From NCBI GenBank assembly GCA_937959395.1, contig CALGLR010000017.1, forward strand, positions 1-41,833: a stretch of 41,833 nt of DNA. The letters are read 5' to 3'. A program made the position numbers and the translations under genes. Shown piece after piece: positions 7,653 through 16,705 of this stretch. Within the stretch, counting starts at the first letter, position 1, and each line of letters opens with the position of its first letter. The stretch comes from an uncultured Flavobacteriaceae bacterium. Its GTDB lineage: Bacteria > Bacteroidota > Bacteroidia > Flavobacteriales > Flavobacteriaceae. The notes beneath the pieces were generated by a model. The model saw nothing but the letters and a program-made list of their open reading frames with translations, had not been told where the DNA came from and searched no databases.

Positions 7653-8043
7653 ATTTAAATTGTATCACAATGAAAATTTAACACCAAAACACGTTCACAA
7701 ATTCATTGAAAGCTTTTAAAATCCGTTAAAAAGAACCTAAAGTAACAATATGAATCCATTTTTAATATGGCCTTTTTCTGATCGAATCAGAAACCTTTGA
7801 CTTTATTAGCATTAAACAATGCTTGCGCAATAATTAAAAAGTAATTAAGTTTGTTATAGAACTCGTTTAAACTTTTTCAATTTGCTAAAAAATTGCCTTT
7901 TTGTATATGATTTTAGTCTTTTTTTCATTCCGTAGCGATGCTATGCAATTCATAAAAGCCGTCAACCAAATCCAAAATGACTAATTTTCGCTTAAATCCA
8001 AAAAAAATAAACAAGTTCATAGACCTTTTCTAAACTTTAATAT
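7653..8043. other. Intergenic region with repeat copy A
   Basis: No gene is credible here. An 8-bp hairpin TTTCTGAT/ATCAGAAA (7775-7793, loop CGA) lies near the middle without a T-run, and the rest is dominated by the 160-bp repeat element at 7859-8018. No clear terminator for the preceding operon was seen. Confidence 0.55.
7859..8018 (-). repeat. 160-bp inverted-repeat element, copy A
   Basis: Read on the minus strand this matches copy B (16524-16683) along its whole length, sharing the segments GCGAAAATTAG, GAATTGCATAGC / GAGTTGCATAGC, GCTACGGAA, GGCAATTTTTTAGC and AATTGAAAAAGTTTAAA. Both copies are 160 bp. Its ends (GAACTCGTTTAAACTTTTT and the complement of the right end, GAACTTGTTTATTTTTT) are imperfect terminal inverted repeats. 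It carries no gene. It is best described as a MITE-like or structured-RNA element. Confidence 0.65.
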
Positions 8044-8568
8044 ATGACTGCTGAAAATATTACTCTTGTTATACTCGCTATAGTGCCTACTTTTATTGTT
8101 GGTATAATTGCTTATTTTTTCTTTAAAGAACACGTAAAAAACGAAGATCATAGAAGAGATCATATTATTAGCAAAGGGCTTCAATCTGAAGCTATGCCTA
8201 TTCGTTTGCAAGCGTACGAGCGCATGGTTTTATTTTTAGAGCGCATCTCTCCAAACAAACTTCTAATAAGAGTCTCCCCTCTTTCTGAAGACAAAGATCA
8301 ATATGAGAATTTATTAATTCAAAGTATTGAACAAGAGTATGAGCACAATTTGTCGCAGCAAATCTATGTAAGTGATGATTGTTGGAACACAATAAATACA
8401 GCAAAAAATGCAACCATACAATTAATTAGAAAGGCAGCAATGTCTGAAAAAACAAATTCAGCAGATAAATTAAGAGAAGTTGTTTTAACAGAACTCATGG
8501 AAAAAATTCCCCCTACTAATATTGCGTTATCTTTTGTTAGAAATGAAGTAAGTAAAATGTGGAATTAA
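8044..8568 (+). CDS. Conserved hypothetical single-pass membrane protein
   Basis: A 174-residue protein with one N-terminal helix (about 7-26, ILAIVPTFIVGIIAYFFF) followed by a soluble, mostly helical cytoplasmic domain including RLQAYERMVLFLERISPNKLLIRV. It resembles a Bacteroidota-restricted family known to me only as a domain of unknown function. It stands alone: copy A of the 160-bp repeat lies just upstream and the convergent patatin gene just downstream. No catalytic residues are apparent, and no function is proposed. Confidence 0.8.
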   Translation: MTAENITLVILAIVPTFIVGIIAYFFFKEHVKNEDHRRDHIISKGLQSEAMPIRLQAYERMVLFLERISPNKLLIRVSPLSEDKDQYENLLIQSIEQEYEHNLSQQIYVSDDCWNTINTAKNATIQLIRKAAMSEKTNSADKLREVVLTELMEKIPPTNIALSFVRNEVSKMWN

Positions 8569-8607
8569 ACGAGTTTAAAAAAAATAGATGTTTACAAAGA
8601 TTGTTTG

Positions 8608-9525
8608 TTAGTTATCCACCTTTAGCTCATTCATAGTTTGACCTCTATTGTTTTTATTTTCAGCATATTGAAAACCTTCTAACCACCATTTTTCCATTAA
8701 TTTCTTATTAAAAACAAGAGAATTTTCAGTAAGTCGTGTTGGCGTATAATATAAATTAAGTTTTACATCTCTATGTTTGGCTGCCAGTTTACCAATGGCA
8801 ATATCTCCTTTTTCTATTTGATCAATTAAATGTCCAAACAGATTAATTATTAAAGAAAAAGGGTTTTTACCCAAAACTTTATGATAATCTAATCCTTCGC
8901 TTTCTAAAATAACGGCATCAATCTCAGTCGCTCCTCTTCTAATTGCCTCTCTAATAGGAATAACACAACCCAAACCACCATCACCGTATTCAAATCCATT
9001 TTTTGTTGCTAGTGACATAAAAGGAATATAATTACAAGAAATCCATATCCATTCACAAAATTCATCATAATCGAATTCATTAATCGATTTGTATTCTGTT
9101 CTATTTTTAGACAAATTAGCAACCGTAACTACAACATCTTCTTTAGTTAATTTTATTTTTTCGAATTCCTCTTTAGTAAAACTTTTTTTAATGTGACGTA
9201 ATAATGCTTTACTTTCTCCAAAAGTTCGTCTTCGTTTTATAAATTGAAGTAAAGAATTAAAAAAGTTAATAGAGACAAACTCCCGATTATCTTTTCTTCT
9301 TATAAAAAAAGGGTTAACATTAAAAATTGTTTTTTGATTAACATTGGTATAAATATCATATAATTTACCAATATCGTTAACAGCTAAATGAGGAACTAAT
9401 AAACTCCCTGTTGAAGTGCCTAAAAACATATCGTAATTCTTACATTCTTGTTCGATAAGATACTGCGCTACACCACCTGCAAATGCACCCTTACTACCTC
9501 CTCCAGAAATTACTAATGCTTTCAA
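8608..9525 (-). CDS. Patatin-like phospholipase
   Basis: A 305-residue cytoplasmic hydrolase of the patatin fold. The oxyanion loop is GGGSKGAFAGG (8-18), the nucleophile elbow is GTSTG (serine in GxSxG), and the dyad aspartate is in DGG of YGDGGLG near residue 177. Members cleave acyl chains from membrane phospholipids. The start gives the compact MKALVISGGGSKGAF typical of the family. The next minus-strand gene upstream (9636-11642) is 110 bases away, so joint transcription is possible. It converges with 8044-8568 with only 39 bases between, and no strong terminator was seen there. Confidence 0.92.
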   Translation of the reverse strand: MKALVISGGGSKGAFAGGVAQYLIEQECKNYDMFLGTSTGSLLVPHLAVNDIGKLYDIYTNVNQKTIFNVNPFFIRRKDNREFVSINFFNSLLQFIKRRRTFGESKALLRHIKKSFTKEEFEKIKLTKEDVVVTVANLSKNRTEYKSINEFDYDEFCEWIWISCNYIPFMSLATKNGFEYGDGGLGCVIPIREAIRRGATEIDAVILESEGLDYHKVLGKNPFSLIINLFGHLIDQIEKGDIAIGKLAAKHRDVKLNLYYTPTRLTENSLVFNKKLMEKWWLEGFQYAENKNNRGQTMNELKVDN

Positions 9526-9635
9526 TTGTTTATTAGTTAATTATTATACTTTTTTTTTTAAAATTATAAAATTGTTTAATTTTTTATATCCCACATTATC
9601 TATTCAACAGTCGTTAATCAAAAAATCTACAATCG

Positions 9636-11642
9636 TTAATCTTTTTTCTTTATTTCGTCTATTATTAATTTATAGTCTTTATTTTCTTCTAGCGTTTTAA
9701 GCAACGCTCTAGCAAATTTTTTAAAACGCCATACATGATGCTTAGATGCTTCGATTAAATTACTCAACCCTTTTTTATTATAAGCTTCTATAGTCTTTAA
9801 ATAAGAAAATGCATTCTGCCTAGTTTCTACAGAGTAATTAGAAGACGTATAATCCACTAATTCGTCGTAAAAATGTTGCTTACTTTCATTTTCATAACCT
9901 TTCGTGTTTAATGCCAAAATTAACCATAAAAATCTTACGTTTTTATCATTAAAGCCTATTATATTTTTTGTTTTATCTAAATAACTAGATCTATCTTCAG
10001 GAAAATTAACCCATAAATTATACAAAGCAGCTTCTACTGTTATATAAGATTGATCATTAAGCAAGCTTTCATAATCGGTCTTTAATTCATTAGGGATTTG
10101 TTTTAACGATTTAGCTATGGCTTGTCTAACCTCTAAACTGCTTTTAAACACATTATTTGTAATCTTATCTGGAACTTGATTTATAATTTTAACTCTCGCT
10201 TTATCTGAAGCACCAGAATCGATATAATATTCACATTTTGATGTTTTTACAGCACAATCTACTATTAAGTATTCTTGAATAAATACAGATTCTTTTTTCA
10301 AATTTTCCATCGCTTTGTTATAAGGAAATTCTTTTTCCACTAACCAAGTATTTACAAATTCTGTTAAGCTTTTTCCAGATACTTTCTCTACTTCATTTAT
10401 AAAATTATTAGTTTCAACATTCTTATACTCATATTCGTTTAGATAATTTTTAACTGCTTTTCTAAAGTGCTTCTCCCCTACTTTTTCTTTTAAAATATGC
10501 AACACCCATGCGCCTCTTTGATAAAAAGTAAGGCTACTAGACTTCGGATTTAAAAGCGAGGTTCCTTGACCAGATTTATCTTGCATTAAAAGCTGTTGAG
10601 CAGATTCGTAAAGTTTCCAATAATAGTAATCGTCTCCAAATAGATCTCTTTCTGCTAACAAAGCATAATACGTAGCAAAGCCTTCTTGTAACCAATGATG
10701 TGTTCCAGAGGTTTCGGTAACTAAATCTCCAAACCATTGGTGCGCTAATTCATGTGCATTAACATTAACATAGTTTTTATCAATAAATGAGACGGCATCT
10801 ACCATAAAATCGTCTGAAAAAATGGTTAAACTCGTATTTTCCATTCCTGAATACAAAAAATCTTTAACTGGGACTTGTTTGTAATTTTTCCAAGGATAAT
10901 TAACTCCTATTTCTTCTTCTAAAAAATCGAATATCTTTTTCGTGTAACGATACGTAGGTTCTACTTTTGCAGAATCTTCAGGGTAATAATACATTTCTAA
11001 TGGAATTCCACTTTTAGACGTTTCTATTTTTTTATTGTATTTACCTATTGCTAATGCTATCAAATAACTAGACATGGGTTTTTCCATGTCGTATTGCCAA
11101 ATCGTATAATTAAAATCACCTAAATTCTCTTTATTTATAAGTTTACCATTCGCAATCACTTCATAATCTTTTGAAAACGCAATCGATAAATCAAACTCAA
11201 TTTTATCATTCATATCATCTATACTTGGCAACCAATTACTTGTATATTTACCCTGCCCTTGAGTCCATATTTGTTTTTCATCCTCTTTTTTATCGAGAAA
11301 ATACAATGCTTTTTTAGGATTGACTGTATATTCAATTGAAACTAATTGACCTTTTGATATCTTAAACTTATTTTTAATCCAAATCTTTTTCCCATCATTA
11401 ATAAGAGTTATGTATTTACCGTTTAAGATTACTTCTCCTAATTTCATATTTTTAGCATCTAAAAATATAGAATCGACTGGCTTAAGAATGTCGAATTTGT
11501 AGGTTACTTTTCCTATAACTTCATTTTCTTCTAGATTAAATGCAACTTCTGCACTGCAGTGTTTAAAATCAATAAAGTCTGTCTGTTGCGCTTTCGCGGA
11601 AAGACATAAAAAACAAATTAATAATATTGAGAAGTATTTCAT
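9636..11642 (-). CDS. M1-family zinc aminopeptidase, exported
   Basis: A 668-residue peptidase with signal peptide MKYFSILLICFLCLSAKA. The catalytic domain has the exopeptidase GAMEN-like motif SGMENTS (about 267-273), the zinc ligands HELAHQ (about 293-298) and the distant glutamate in LQEGFATYY. A helical C-terminal part follows. It would remove N-terminal amino acids from peptides in the periplasm or at the surface and so help peptide nutrition. It lacks a T9SS tail, so it is probably periplasmic or membrane-associated. The length is normal for bacterial M1 enzymes of this group. Confidence 0.92.
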   Translation of the reverse strand: MKYFSILLICFLCLSAKAQQTDFIDFKHCSAEVAFNLEENEVIGKVTYKFDILKPVDSIFLDAKNMKLGEVILNGKYITLINDGKKIWIKNKFKISKGQLVSIEYTVNPKKALYFLDKKEDEKQIWTQGQGKYTSNWLPSIDDMNDKIEFDLSIAFSKDYEVIANGKLINKENLGDFNYTIWQYDMEKPMSSYLIALAIGKYNKKIETSKSGIPLEMYYYPEDSAKVEPTYRYTKKIFDFLEEEIGVNYPWKNYKQVPVKDFLYSGMENTSLTIFSDDFMVDAVSFIDKNYVNVNAHELAHQWFGDLVTETSGTHHWLQEGFATYYALLAERDLFGDDYYYWKLYESAQQLLMQDKSGQGTSLLNPKSSSLTFYQRGAWVLHILKEKVGEKHFRKAVKNYLNEYEYKNVETNNFINEVEKVSGKSLTEFVNTWLVEKEFPYNKAMENLKKESVFIQEYLIVDCAVKTSKCEYYIDSGASDKARVKIINQVPDKITNNVFKSSLEVRQAIAKSLKQIPNELKTDYESLLNDQSYITVEAALYNLWVNFPEDRSSYLDKTKNIIGFNDKNVRFLWLILALNTKGYENESKQHFYDELVDYTSSNYSVETRQNAFSYLKTIEAYNKKGLSNLIEASKHHVWRFKKFARALLKTLEENKDYKLIIDEIKKKD

Positions 11643-11755
11643 AAATAGACTCTAGCAAAGGCTAAGCCAAAATACATAAAATTAATGCATACGGAGGAAT
11701 CTATAACAAAATTGTTTGATTAAGTAGTAAGTTATAAACTACATAGATTCCTAAA

Positions 11756-11780
11756 TTTGTTGGTGAAAAACACCAACAAA
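11756..11780. repeat. Perfect hairpin with AAAAA loop
   Basis: TTTGTTGGTG and CACCAACAAA form a perfect 10-bp stem around AAAAA. There is no T-run, so it is not a plain terminator. Its core GGTGAAAAACACC recurs, reverse-complemented, in the hairpin at 11888-11914. Confidence 0.5.
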
Positions 11781-11887
11781 GACCTCTTGAATATACTAGC
11801 AAAGATGTAAATCATTTAAATATACGTAATACCAATAGCTATTGGGAATGAAAGTGCTTTACGTATCGTCATTTGTAAACTTAAAGC

Positions 11888-11914
11888 CATTTTTGGTGTT
11901 TTTCACCAAAAATG
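11888..11914. repeat. Perfect hairpin with TTTTT loop
   Basis: CATTTTTGGTG and CACCAAAAATG form a perfect 11-bp stem around TTTTT. Its 13-base core GGTGTTTTTCACC is the reverse complement of the core of the hairpin at 11756-11780, so the two form an inverted pair 108 bases apart. Confidence 0.5.
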
Positions 11915-12050
11915 AATACTCACTTTATACTTTGTTCGTTTCCCAAAAACTTTTAACAAAATACTATACTCCTATTTTGAAACTCAAAGATTACTGTGTT
12001 CACAGGAATTTACTTTCACTTTCAAGAGAAATAACTTAATTTCGTTGTTT

Positions 12051-14153
12051 ATGAATACCAACCTTCAAACTCCTATTGATTATTTAAAAGGTGTCGGGCC
12101 AAATCGAGCAGATTTGCTTCGTAAAGAGTTGGGTATTCATACGTATCAAGATCTCATTAATTTATTTCCTAATCGCTATTTAGATCGTACAAAATATTAC
12201 AAGGTTAACACTTTACAACGTAATTCTGCAGACATTCAAATTATTGGAATGATTACAAAATTTCAGGAAGTGGGTCAAAAAAGAGGCAAACGATTAGTCG
12301 CTACTTTTAAAGACGAAACAGGAACCATGGAATTGGTATGGTTTCGAGGTCAGAAATGGATTCGTGAAAGCTTAAAACTAAACACAACATATGTTGTTTT
12401 TGGGAAGGCAAATTGGTTTAATGGAAAGTTTAATATTCCGCATCCAGATGTTGAGTTAAAAACCGAACACGATACTAATTTACGAAGTGCGATGCAAGCC
12501 ATTTATCCTTCTACAGAAAAATTATCGAACAGAGGAATTACCAATCGCGTAATGACTAAAATTATGCAAAATTTATTTTTGGAAACCAAAGGGAAATTTG
12601 TAGAAACATTATCAAAAAAACTACTCGAAAATCTTAATTTAATTTCAAAATCTGAAGCCCTTTTTAACATCCATTTTCCACAAAATTTAGAAGTGCTTTC
12701 TAAAGCTGAATTTCGATTAAAATTTGAAGAATTATTTTACATTCAACTGCAATTAATTTTAAAAAATTTAATACATAAATCAAAAATAAAAGGCTTTCCT
12801 TTTGAAAAGGTTGGTCACCATTTTAATTCATTTTACAAAGACCATTTGCCTTTCGAATTAACCAATGCTCAAAAACGAGTACTTAAAGAAATTCGTAACG
12901 ATTTAGGAAGTAATGCACAAATGAATCGTCTTTTACAAGGTGATGTGGGTTCAGGAAAAACCATTGTTGCATTAATGTCAATTTTAATAGCACTTGACAA
13001 TGGTTTTCAAGCTTGTTTAATGGCTCCGACTGAAATTTTGTCAGTCCAACACTATAATGGATTACTTGAATTATGTAAATATCTAAATATCAAAATAAAA
13101 AAGCTTACAGGTTCAAGTAAAACTTCAGAACGAAAAAAAATTCATGAAGCTTTAGAAAATGGCGAATTAGATCTCTTAATTGGTACCCACGCCTTACTAG
13201 AAGATAAGGTGAAATTTAAAAATTTAGGCCTTGCAGTAATCGATGAGCAACATCGTTTTGGTGTTGCTCAACGTTCTAAACTATGGAAAAAAAACACATC
13301 GCCTCCACACATTTTGGTGATGACGGCAACACCTATTCCTCGAACTTTAGCAATGTCTGTTTATGGTGATTTAGACATCTCGATTATAGACGAATTACCA
13401 CCTGGAAGAAAGGCCATAAAAACAGTACATCGATTCGACTCAAACCGGCTTAAAGTTTTCAAATTTATTAGAGATGAAATAGACAAAGGAAGACAAGTTT
13501 ATTTAGTCTATCCATTAATACAAGAAAGCGAAAAAATGGACTACAAAGATCTCATGGATGGTTACGAAAGTATCGCTCGAGATTTCCCAATGCCTAAGTA
13601 TCAAATTTCAATTGTTCATGGTAAAATGAAACCTGCAGATAAAGAATACGAGATGCAACGTTTTGTTAAAGGAGAAACTAATATTATGGTCGCCACTACT
13701 GTTATTGAAGTAGGTGTAAATGTGCCCAATGCTTCGGTTATGATTATTGAAAGCTCAGAGCGTTTTGGACTCTCACAATTGCATCAATTACGAGGACGAG
13801 TTGGTCGTGGTGCAGAGCAAAGTTATTGCATACTCATGACGAGCCACAAACTTTCTAATGATAGCAAAACGCGTTTAGAAACCATGGTTCGAACTAATGA
13901 TGGTTTTGAAATTGCAGAAGTAGATTTAAAACTTAGAGGACCAGGAGATATAATGGGTACGCAACAAAGTGGCGTCTTAAATCTTCGCATTGCCGATATT
14001 ATTAAGGATAGCGACATACTGCAACAGGCGAGACATCATGCAAAACAACTTTTAGAAAAAGACCCATCAATAGGGCATCCTGAAAATGCTGTTATTTTAG
14101 AAACGTACAGACAAATGAGCAAATACAAGAACATCTGGAATTATATTTCTTAG
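12051..14153 (+). CDS. recG: ATP-dependent DNA helicase RecG
   Basis: A protein of about 700 residues with the full RecG plan: an N-terminal wedge/OB domain (IDYLKGVGPNRADLL; ADIQIIGMITKFQEVG), then a superfamily 2 helicase core with GDVGSGKT (Walker A), DEQHRFGVAQR (motif II), TATPIPRTLAMS (motif III), TTVIEVGVNVPNA (motif V) and LRGRVGRG (motif VI), and a C-terminal region. RecG remodels stalled replication forks and branch-migrates Holliday junctions. The ATG at 12051 is preferred; an in-frame TTG at 12045 would add two residues. The gene is followed at once by a heptamer repeat array. Confidence 0.97.
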   Translation: MNTNLQTPIDYLKGVGPNRADLLRKELGIHTYQDLINLFPNRYLDRTKYYKVNTLQRNSADIQIIGMITKFQEVGQKRGKRLVATFKDETGTMELVWFRGQKWIRESLKLNTTYVVFGKANWFNGKFNIPHPDVELKTEHDTNLRSAMQAIYPSTEKLSNRGITNRVMTKIMQNLFLETKGKFVETLSKKLLENLNLISKSEALFNIHFPQNLEVLSKAEFRLKFEELFYIQLQLILKNLIHKSKIKGFPFEKVGHHFNSFYKDHLPFELTNAQKRVLKEIRNDLGSNAQMNRLLQGDVGSGKTIVALMSILIALDNGFQACLMAPTEILSVQHYNGLLELCKYLNIKIKKLTGSSKTSERKKIHEALENGELDLLIGTHALLEDKVKFKNLGLAVIDEQHRFGVAQRSKLWKKNTSPPHILVMTATPIPRTLAMSVYGDLDISIIDELPPGRKAIKTVHRFDSNRLKVFKFIRDEIDKGRQVYLVYPLIQESEKMDYKDLMDGYESIARDFPMPKYQISIVHGKMKPADKEYEMQRFVKGETNIMVATTVIEVGVNVPNASVMIIESSERFGLSQLHQLRGRVGRGAEQSYCILMTSHKLSNDSKTRLETMVRTNDGFEIAEVDLKLRGPGDIMGTQQSGVLNLRIADIIKDSDILQQARHHAKQLLEKDPSIGHPENAVILETYRQMSKYKNIWNYIS

Positions 14154-14154
14154 T

Positions 14155-14196
14155 TGTTGACTGTTGGCTGTTGGCTGTTGGCTGTTGGCTGTTGGC
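14155..14196 (+). repeat. Heptamer tandem array, TGTTGGC type
   Basis: Six units in exact 7-base phase: one variant TGTTGAC and five perfect TGTTGGC. The array begins one base after the recG stop codon. The complementary heptamer array at 14264-14298 could pair with it. Confidence 0.85.
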
Positions 14197-14263
14197 TAAA
14201 ATATTTTTTTTAAACGATCTTTTTAAGAAAAAATCGTTAATATTGATCAAAAACATACTAATT

Positions 14264-14298
14264 GCCAAAAGCTAATAGCTAGAGGCCAATAGCCAAAG
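14264..14298 (+). repeat. Degenerate heptamer array, complement of TGTTGGC type
   Basis: Five units in exact phase: GCCAAAA, GCTAATA, GCTAGAG, GCCAATA, GCCAAAG. Read on the other strand they resemble TATTGGC and so match the upstream TGTTGGC array with substitutions. It ends three bases before the miaE start. In RNA, U-A, G-C and G-U pairs with the upstream array could make a stem of about 35 bp around a 67-base loop. Confidence 0.65.
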
Positions 14299-14301
14299 AA
14301 C

Positions 14302-14883
14302 ATGCTACATCTTAAACTTGAAACCGACCCAAGATGGGTAAATATTGTAGAATCAAATATTGAAGAAATTCTTACAGATCATGCTTGGTGCGAACAAAAA
14401 GCAGCGACTAATGCCATTACTATTATTACCAATAACTCAGAATACCCTGAATTAGTTACCGAATTACTGGAGTTAGCAAAAGAAGAGTTAGAGCATTTTC
14501 AAATGGTACATAATATTATTAAAGAACGCGGTTATACTTTAGGACGCGAACGTAAAGATAGTTATGTAAATGAGCTTTTTAAATTTATGAATAAAGGTGG
14601 TAATCGCACCCAAAGTCTTGTAGACCGATTACTTTTTTCGGCAATGATTGAAGCGCGTAGTTGCGAACGGTTTAAAGTACTTTCTGAAAACATAAATGAT
14701 AAAGAACTGTCTAGCTTTTATCATGAACTTATGATTAGTGAAGCTGGCCATTATACAACTTTTATCACTTTTGCTAGAAAATATGGAAAAGACATTAATG
14801 TAGATAAACGTTGGAAAGAACTAGTACAATTTGAATCTGAAGTTATTAAACGATATGGTAAATCTGAAACGATTCATGGATAG
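14302..14883 (+). CDS. miaE: tRNA-(ms2io6A)-hydroxylase MiaE
   Basis: A 193-residue di-iron protein of the MiaE family. The ferritin-like bundle supplies the iron ligands through an early glutamate (EEILTDHAWCEQ), EELEHF, EARSCERF and SEAGHY. It hydroxylates the isopentenyl group of the modified adenosine at position 37 of tRNAs reading UNN codons, using oxygen. The start directly after the heptamer array gives MLHLKLETDPRWV, usual for flavobacterial members. It may share a transcript with recG, with the repeat arrays forming the spacer. Confidence 0.93.
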   Translation: MLHLKLETDPRWVNIVESNIEEILTDHAWCEQKAATNAITIITNNSEYPELVTELLELAKEELEHFQMVHNIIKERGYTLGRERKDSYVNELFKFMNKGGNRTQSLVDRLLFSAMIEARSCERFKVLSENINDKELSSFYHELMISEAGHYTTFITFARKYGKDINVDKRWKELVQFESEVIKRYGKSETIHG

Positions 14884-15092
14884 TCGCCTTTTATAAATAG
14901 TACTATTAAGATAAAACCCCTTGATTTTACTATAAAAAACCTCATAAATACCTCATACAGCAACTAATAATTGATACATATAACGTAAATTTACATTTTC
15001 AAAAATTAAATATTTTAAAGTATTTAATTTTATTAGCTCCAAGATCTACATTATACATAAACTTGTCTTACAAAAATTAACAACAATTAAAA

Positions 15093-16460
15093 ATGAAAAA
15101 GATTAAGCTATTTTTTACTTTCTTGGCATTTACCTCGTTATCATTCACTCAAAATTTTAATTTAGTTGGTGAGCGAAATATAAATTCAAATTCAAATTGG
15201 GATATTCCTGTAGCTCAAGAAATGTACACTGATGAAGAAGGAAATATTTACACCTATTTAACTGAAGCCTCTAGACCTAACTCAAATGAATTAATTCGAT
15301 ACAATTCGAATACAAATTCATGGGATAATTTGACTAACAATACTTTTACAATACCAAATGGATCCTGTGGATCTACTGGTGTTGGTCAGATAGATGGAAG
15401 TATTTTTACAGTAACTATCTCCTGTTCAGGAGGGCGTTTTCAATACGTTCACAAGCTTTCCCCAGATGGAACTTTTGAAGATATAGGAAATCCTGCGAAT
15501 ACAAATAGTCAAGGTTCGCATCTGGCCATGGCAATAAATCCTGTAAATAAAGAATTATATTATGCTAGCGCTGGATTAGACCGTGTTCGTGTTCAAAAAT
15601 ATTCACAAGGACAATGGATAGAATTGCCAGATGTAGATAATACTAGTGTAAGTAGTGTTTATGGTATAGATATGGATTTTGATGAATTAGGAAATCCTTA
15701 TGTTGCTTACAGAAGTAATAATACGAATGAAGGTAAGGTTGCTGTATTTGATGGCAATGAATGGACGAATATATTTACAAGCCCAGGTGAAGGCTATCAC
15801 CCTAATATTCTTGTAAAATCTTCTACAGAAGTTTATTTATCACTTTCTATAGAAAATATTAATATTCAAACTTACTTTTATGATGGTAAAACATTTGAAC
15901 CTATAGGTACTCCAGTAATAGTTACTGAAAATTTTGGCTCAAGTGATATATTAAAAGCTTCTGATGGCAATTTATACTTAGCCACTTATGATGATAACGG
16001 ACTTTATGTTTTCGACAGAGATATTGACAACTGGAAAGCTCTTGATAATAACATAGAAGACAATCTAAGTATCTCTGGTTTTGTAGCGCGCCTTTTTGAA
16101 CATGATGGATTTATTTATAATACATTTACAGATAGCAGAAGTATCACTACAGTTCGCTACGAATTAAGCGGAACACTAAGTACCAATAATGAAGATATAT
16201 CTGCAAATAACTTCTCTATATATCCCAATCCTGTAGATGGCTTATTAACCATTCAGAATATAAATACGTCCAAAAACATAAAATTAACTATTTACGATTT
16301 AACAGGAAAAGTAGTTTTGCTAAATGAGCATAAAACTATGAGTGAAGAACAAGAATTAACAATTAATACGTCTTCACTAAGTCCTGGGGCTTATCTTCTA
16401 AAAATAAAAGATGAAGACAACGCACAAACGCAAAATTTTAAAGTCATAATTAATAGGTAA
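15093..16460 (+). CDS. Secreted propeller-like protein with T9SS tail
   Basis: A 455-residue exported protein. A signal peptide (MKKIKLFFTFLAFTSLSFTQ) precedes about 350 residues of repeated strand-rich segments with DG/GN turns, such as FDELGNPYVAYR and KSSTEVYLSLS, which suggest a beta-propeller. The end, SIYPNPVDGLLTIQNI through KVIINR, is a type A T9SS sorting domain, so the product is secreted or anchored outside. No catalytic motif was recognised. It stands alone with its own terminator at 16479-16517. Confidence 0.85.
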   Translation: MKKIKLFFTFLAFTSLSFTQNFNLVGERNINSNSNWDIPVAQEMYTDEEGNIYTYLTEASRPNSNELIRYNSNTNSWDNLTNNTFTIPNGSCGSTGVGQIDGSIFTVTISCSGGRFQYVHKLSPDGTFEDIGNPANTNSQGSHLAMAINPVNKELYYASAGLDRVRVQKYSQGQWIELPDVDNTSVSSVYGIDMDFDELGNPYVAYRSNNTNEGKVAVFDGNEWTNIFTSPGEGYHPNILVKSSTEVYLSLSIENINIQTYFYDGKTFEPIGTPVIVTENFGSSDILKASDGNLYLATYDDNGLYVFDRDIDNWKALDNNIEDNLSISGFVARLFEHDGFIYNTFTDSRSITTVRYELSGTLSTNNEDISANNFSIYPNPVDGLLTIQNINTSKNIKLTIYDLTGKVVLLNEHKTMSEEQELTINTSSLSPGAYLLKIKDEDNAQTQNFKVIINR

Positions 16461-16478
16461 AACCTAATAATGTAATGT

Positions 16479-16517
16479 AAAAACCACTTAATTAAAACTT
16501 TTAATTAAGTGGTTTTT
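16479..16517 (+). terminator. Intrinsic terminator after the T9SS protein gene
   Basis: Complementary arms AAAAACCACTTAATTAA and TTAATTAAGTGGTTTTT form a long stem with a small loop, ending in T5. It lies 19 bases after the stop codon and is followed immediately by repeat copy B. Confidence 0.8.
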
Positions 16518-16523
16518 ATTTAT

Positions 16524-16683
16524 GAAGTCATTTAAACTTTTTGGATTATAGCGAAAATTAGGAGTTTTGAGACAGTTTAGAGGCTTTTTTGAGTTGCATA
16601 GCTTTGCTACGGAAGGAAAAAAAGATTATAAAATGGCTAAAAAGGGCAATTTTTTAGCTAATTGAAAAAGTTTAAATGACTTC
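16524..16683 (+). repeat. 160-bp inverted-repeat element, copy B
   Basis: The ends GAAGTCATTTAAACTTTTT (16524-16542) and its exact complement (16665-16683) are perfect 19-bp terminal inverted repeats. The interior matches copy A (7859-8018) in reverse orientation, including a short GCATAGC..GCTACGG palindrome. No coding capacity is present. It occupies the gap between the convergent genes 15093-16460 and 16706-17926. Confidence 0.75.
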
Positions 16684-16705
16684 TATAATAAACTCAATTA
16701 TAATT

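Larger units (their letters stand above)
11643..12050. other. Divergent intergenic region upstream of recG, no convincing gene
   Basis: This region separates the leftward aminopeptidase from rightward recG. It has two strong hairpins (11756-11780 and 11888-11914). A 65-codon frame at 11842-12039 spans one hairpin; its composition is unremarkable, it resembles nothing known to me, and it is not called a gene. Confidence 0.5.

Noticed and set aside
11842-12039. 65-codon plus-strand frame upstream of recG
   Set aside because: It runs through a perfect hairpin, has no signal, motif or recognised family, and lies in a repeat-like intergenic region.
12045-12050. TTG codon as the start of recG
   Set aside because: It adds only two residues before an in-frame ATG at 12051, which is the commoner start and fits the family.
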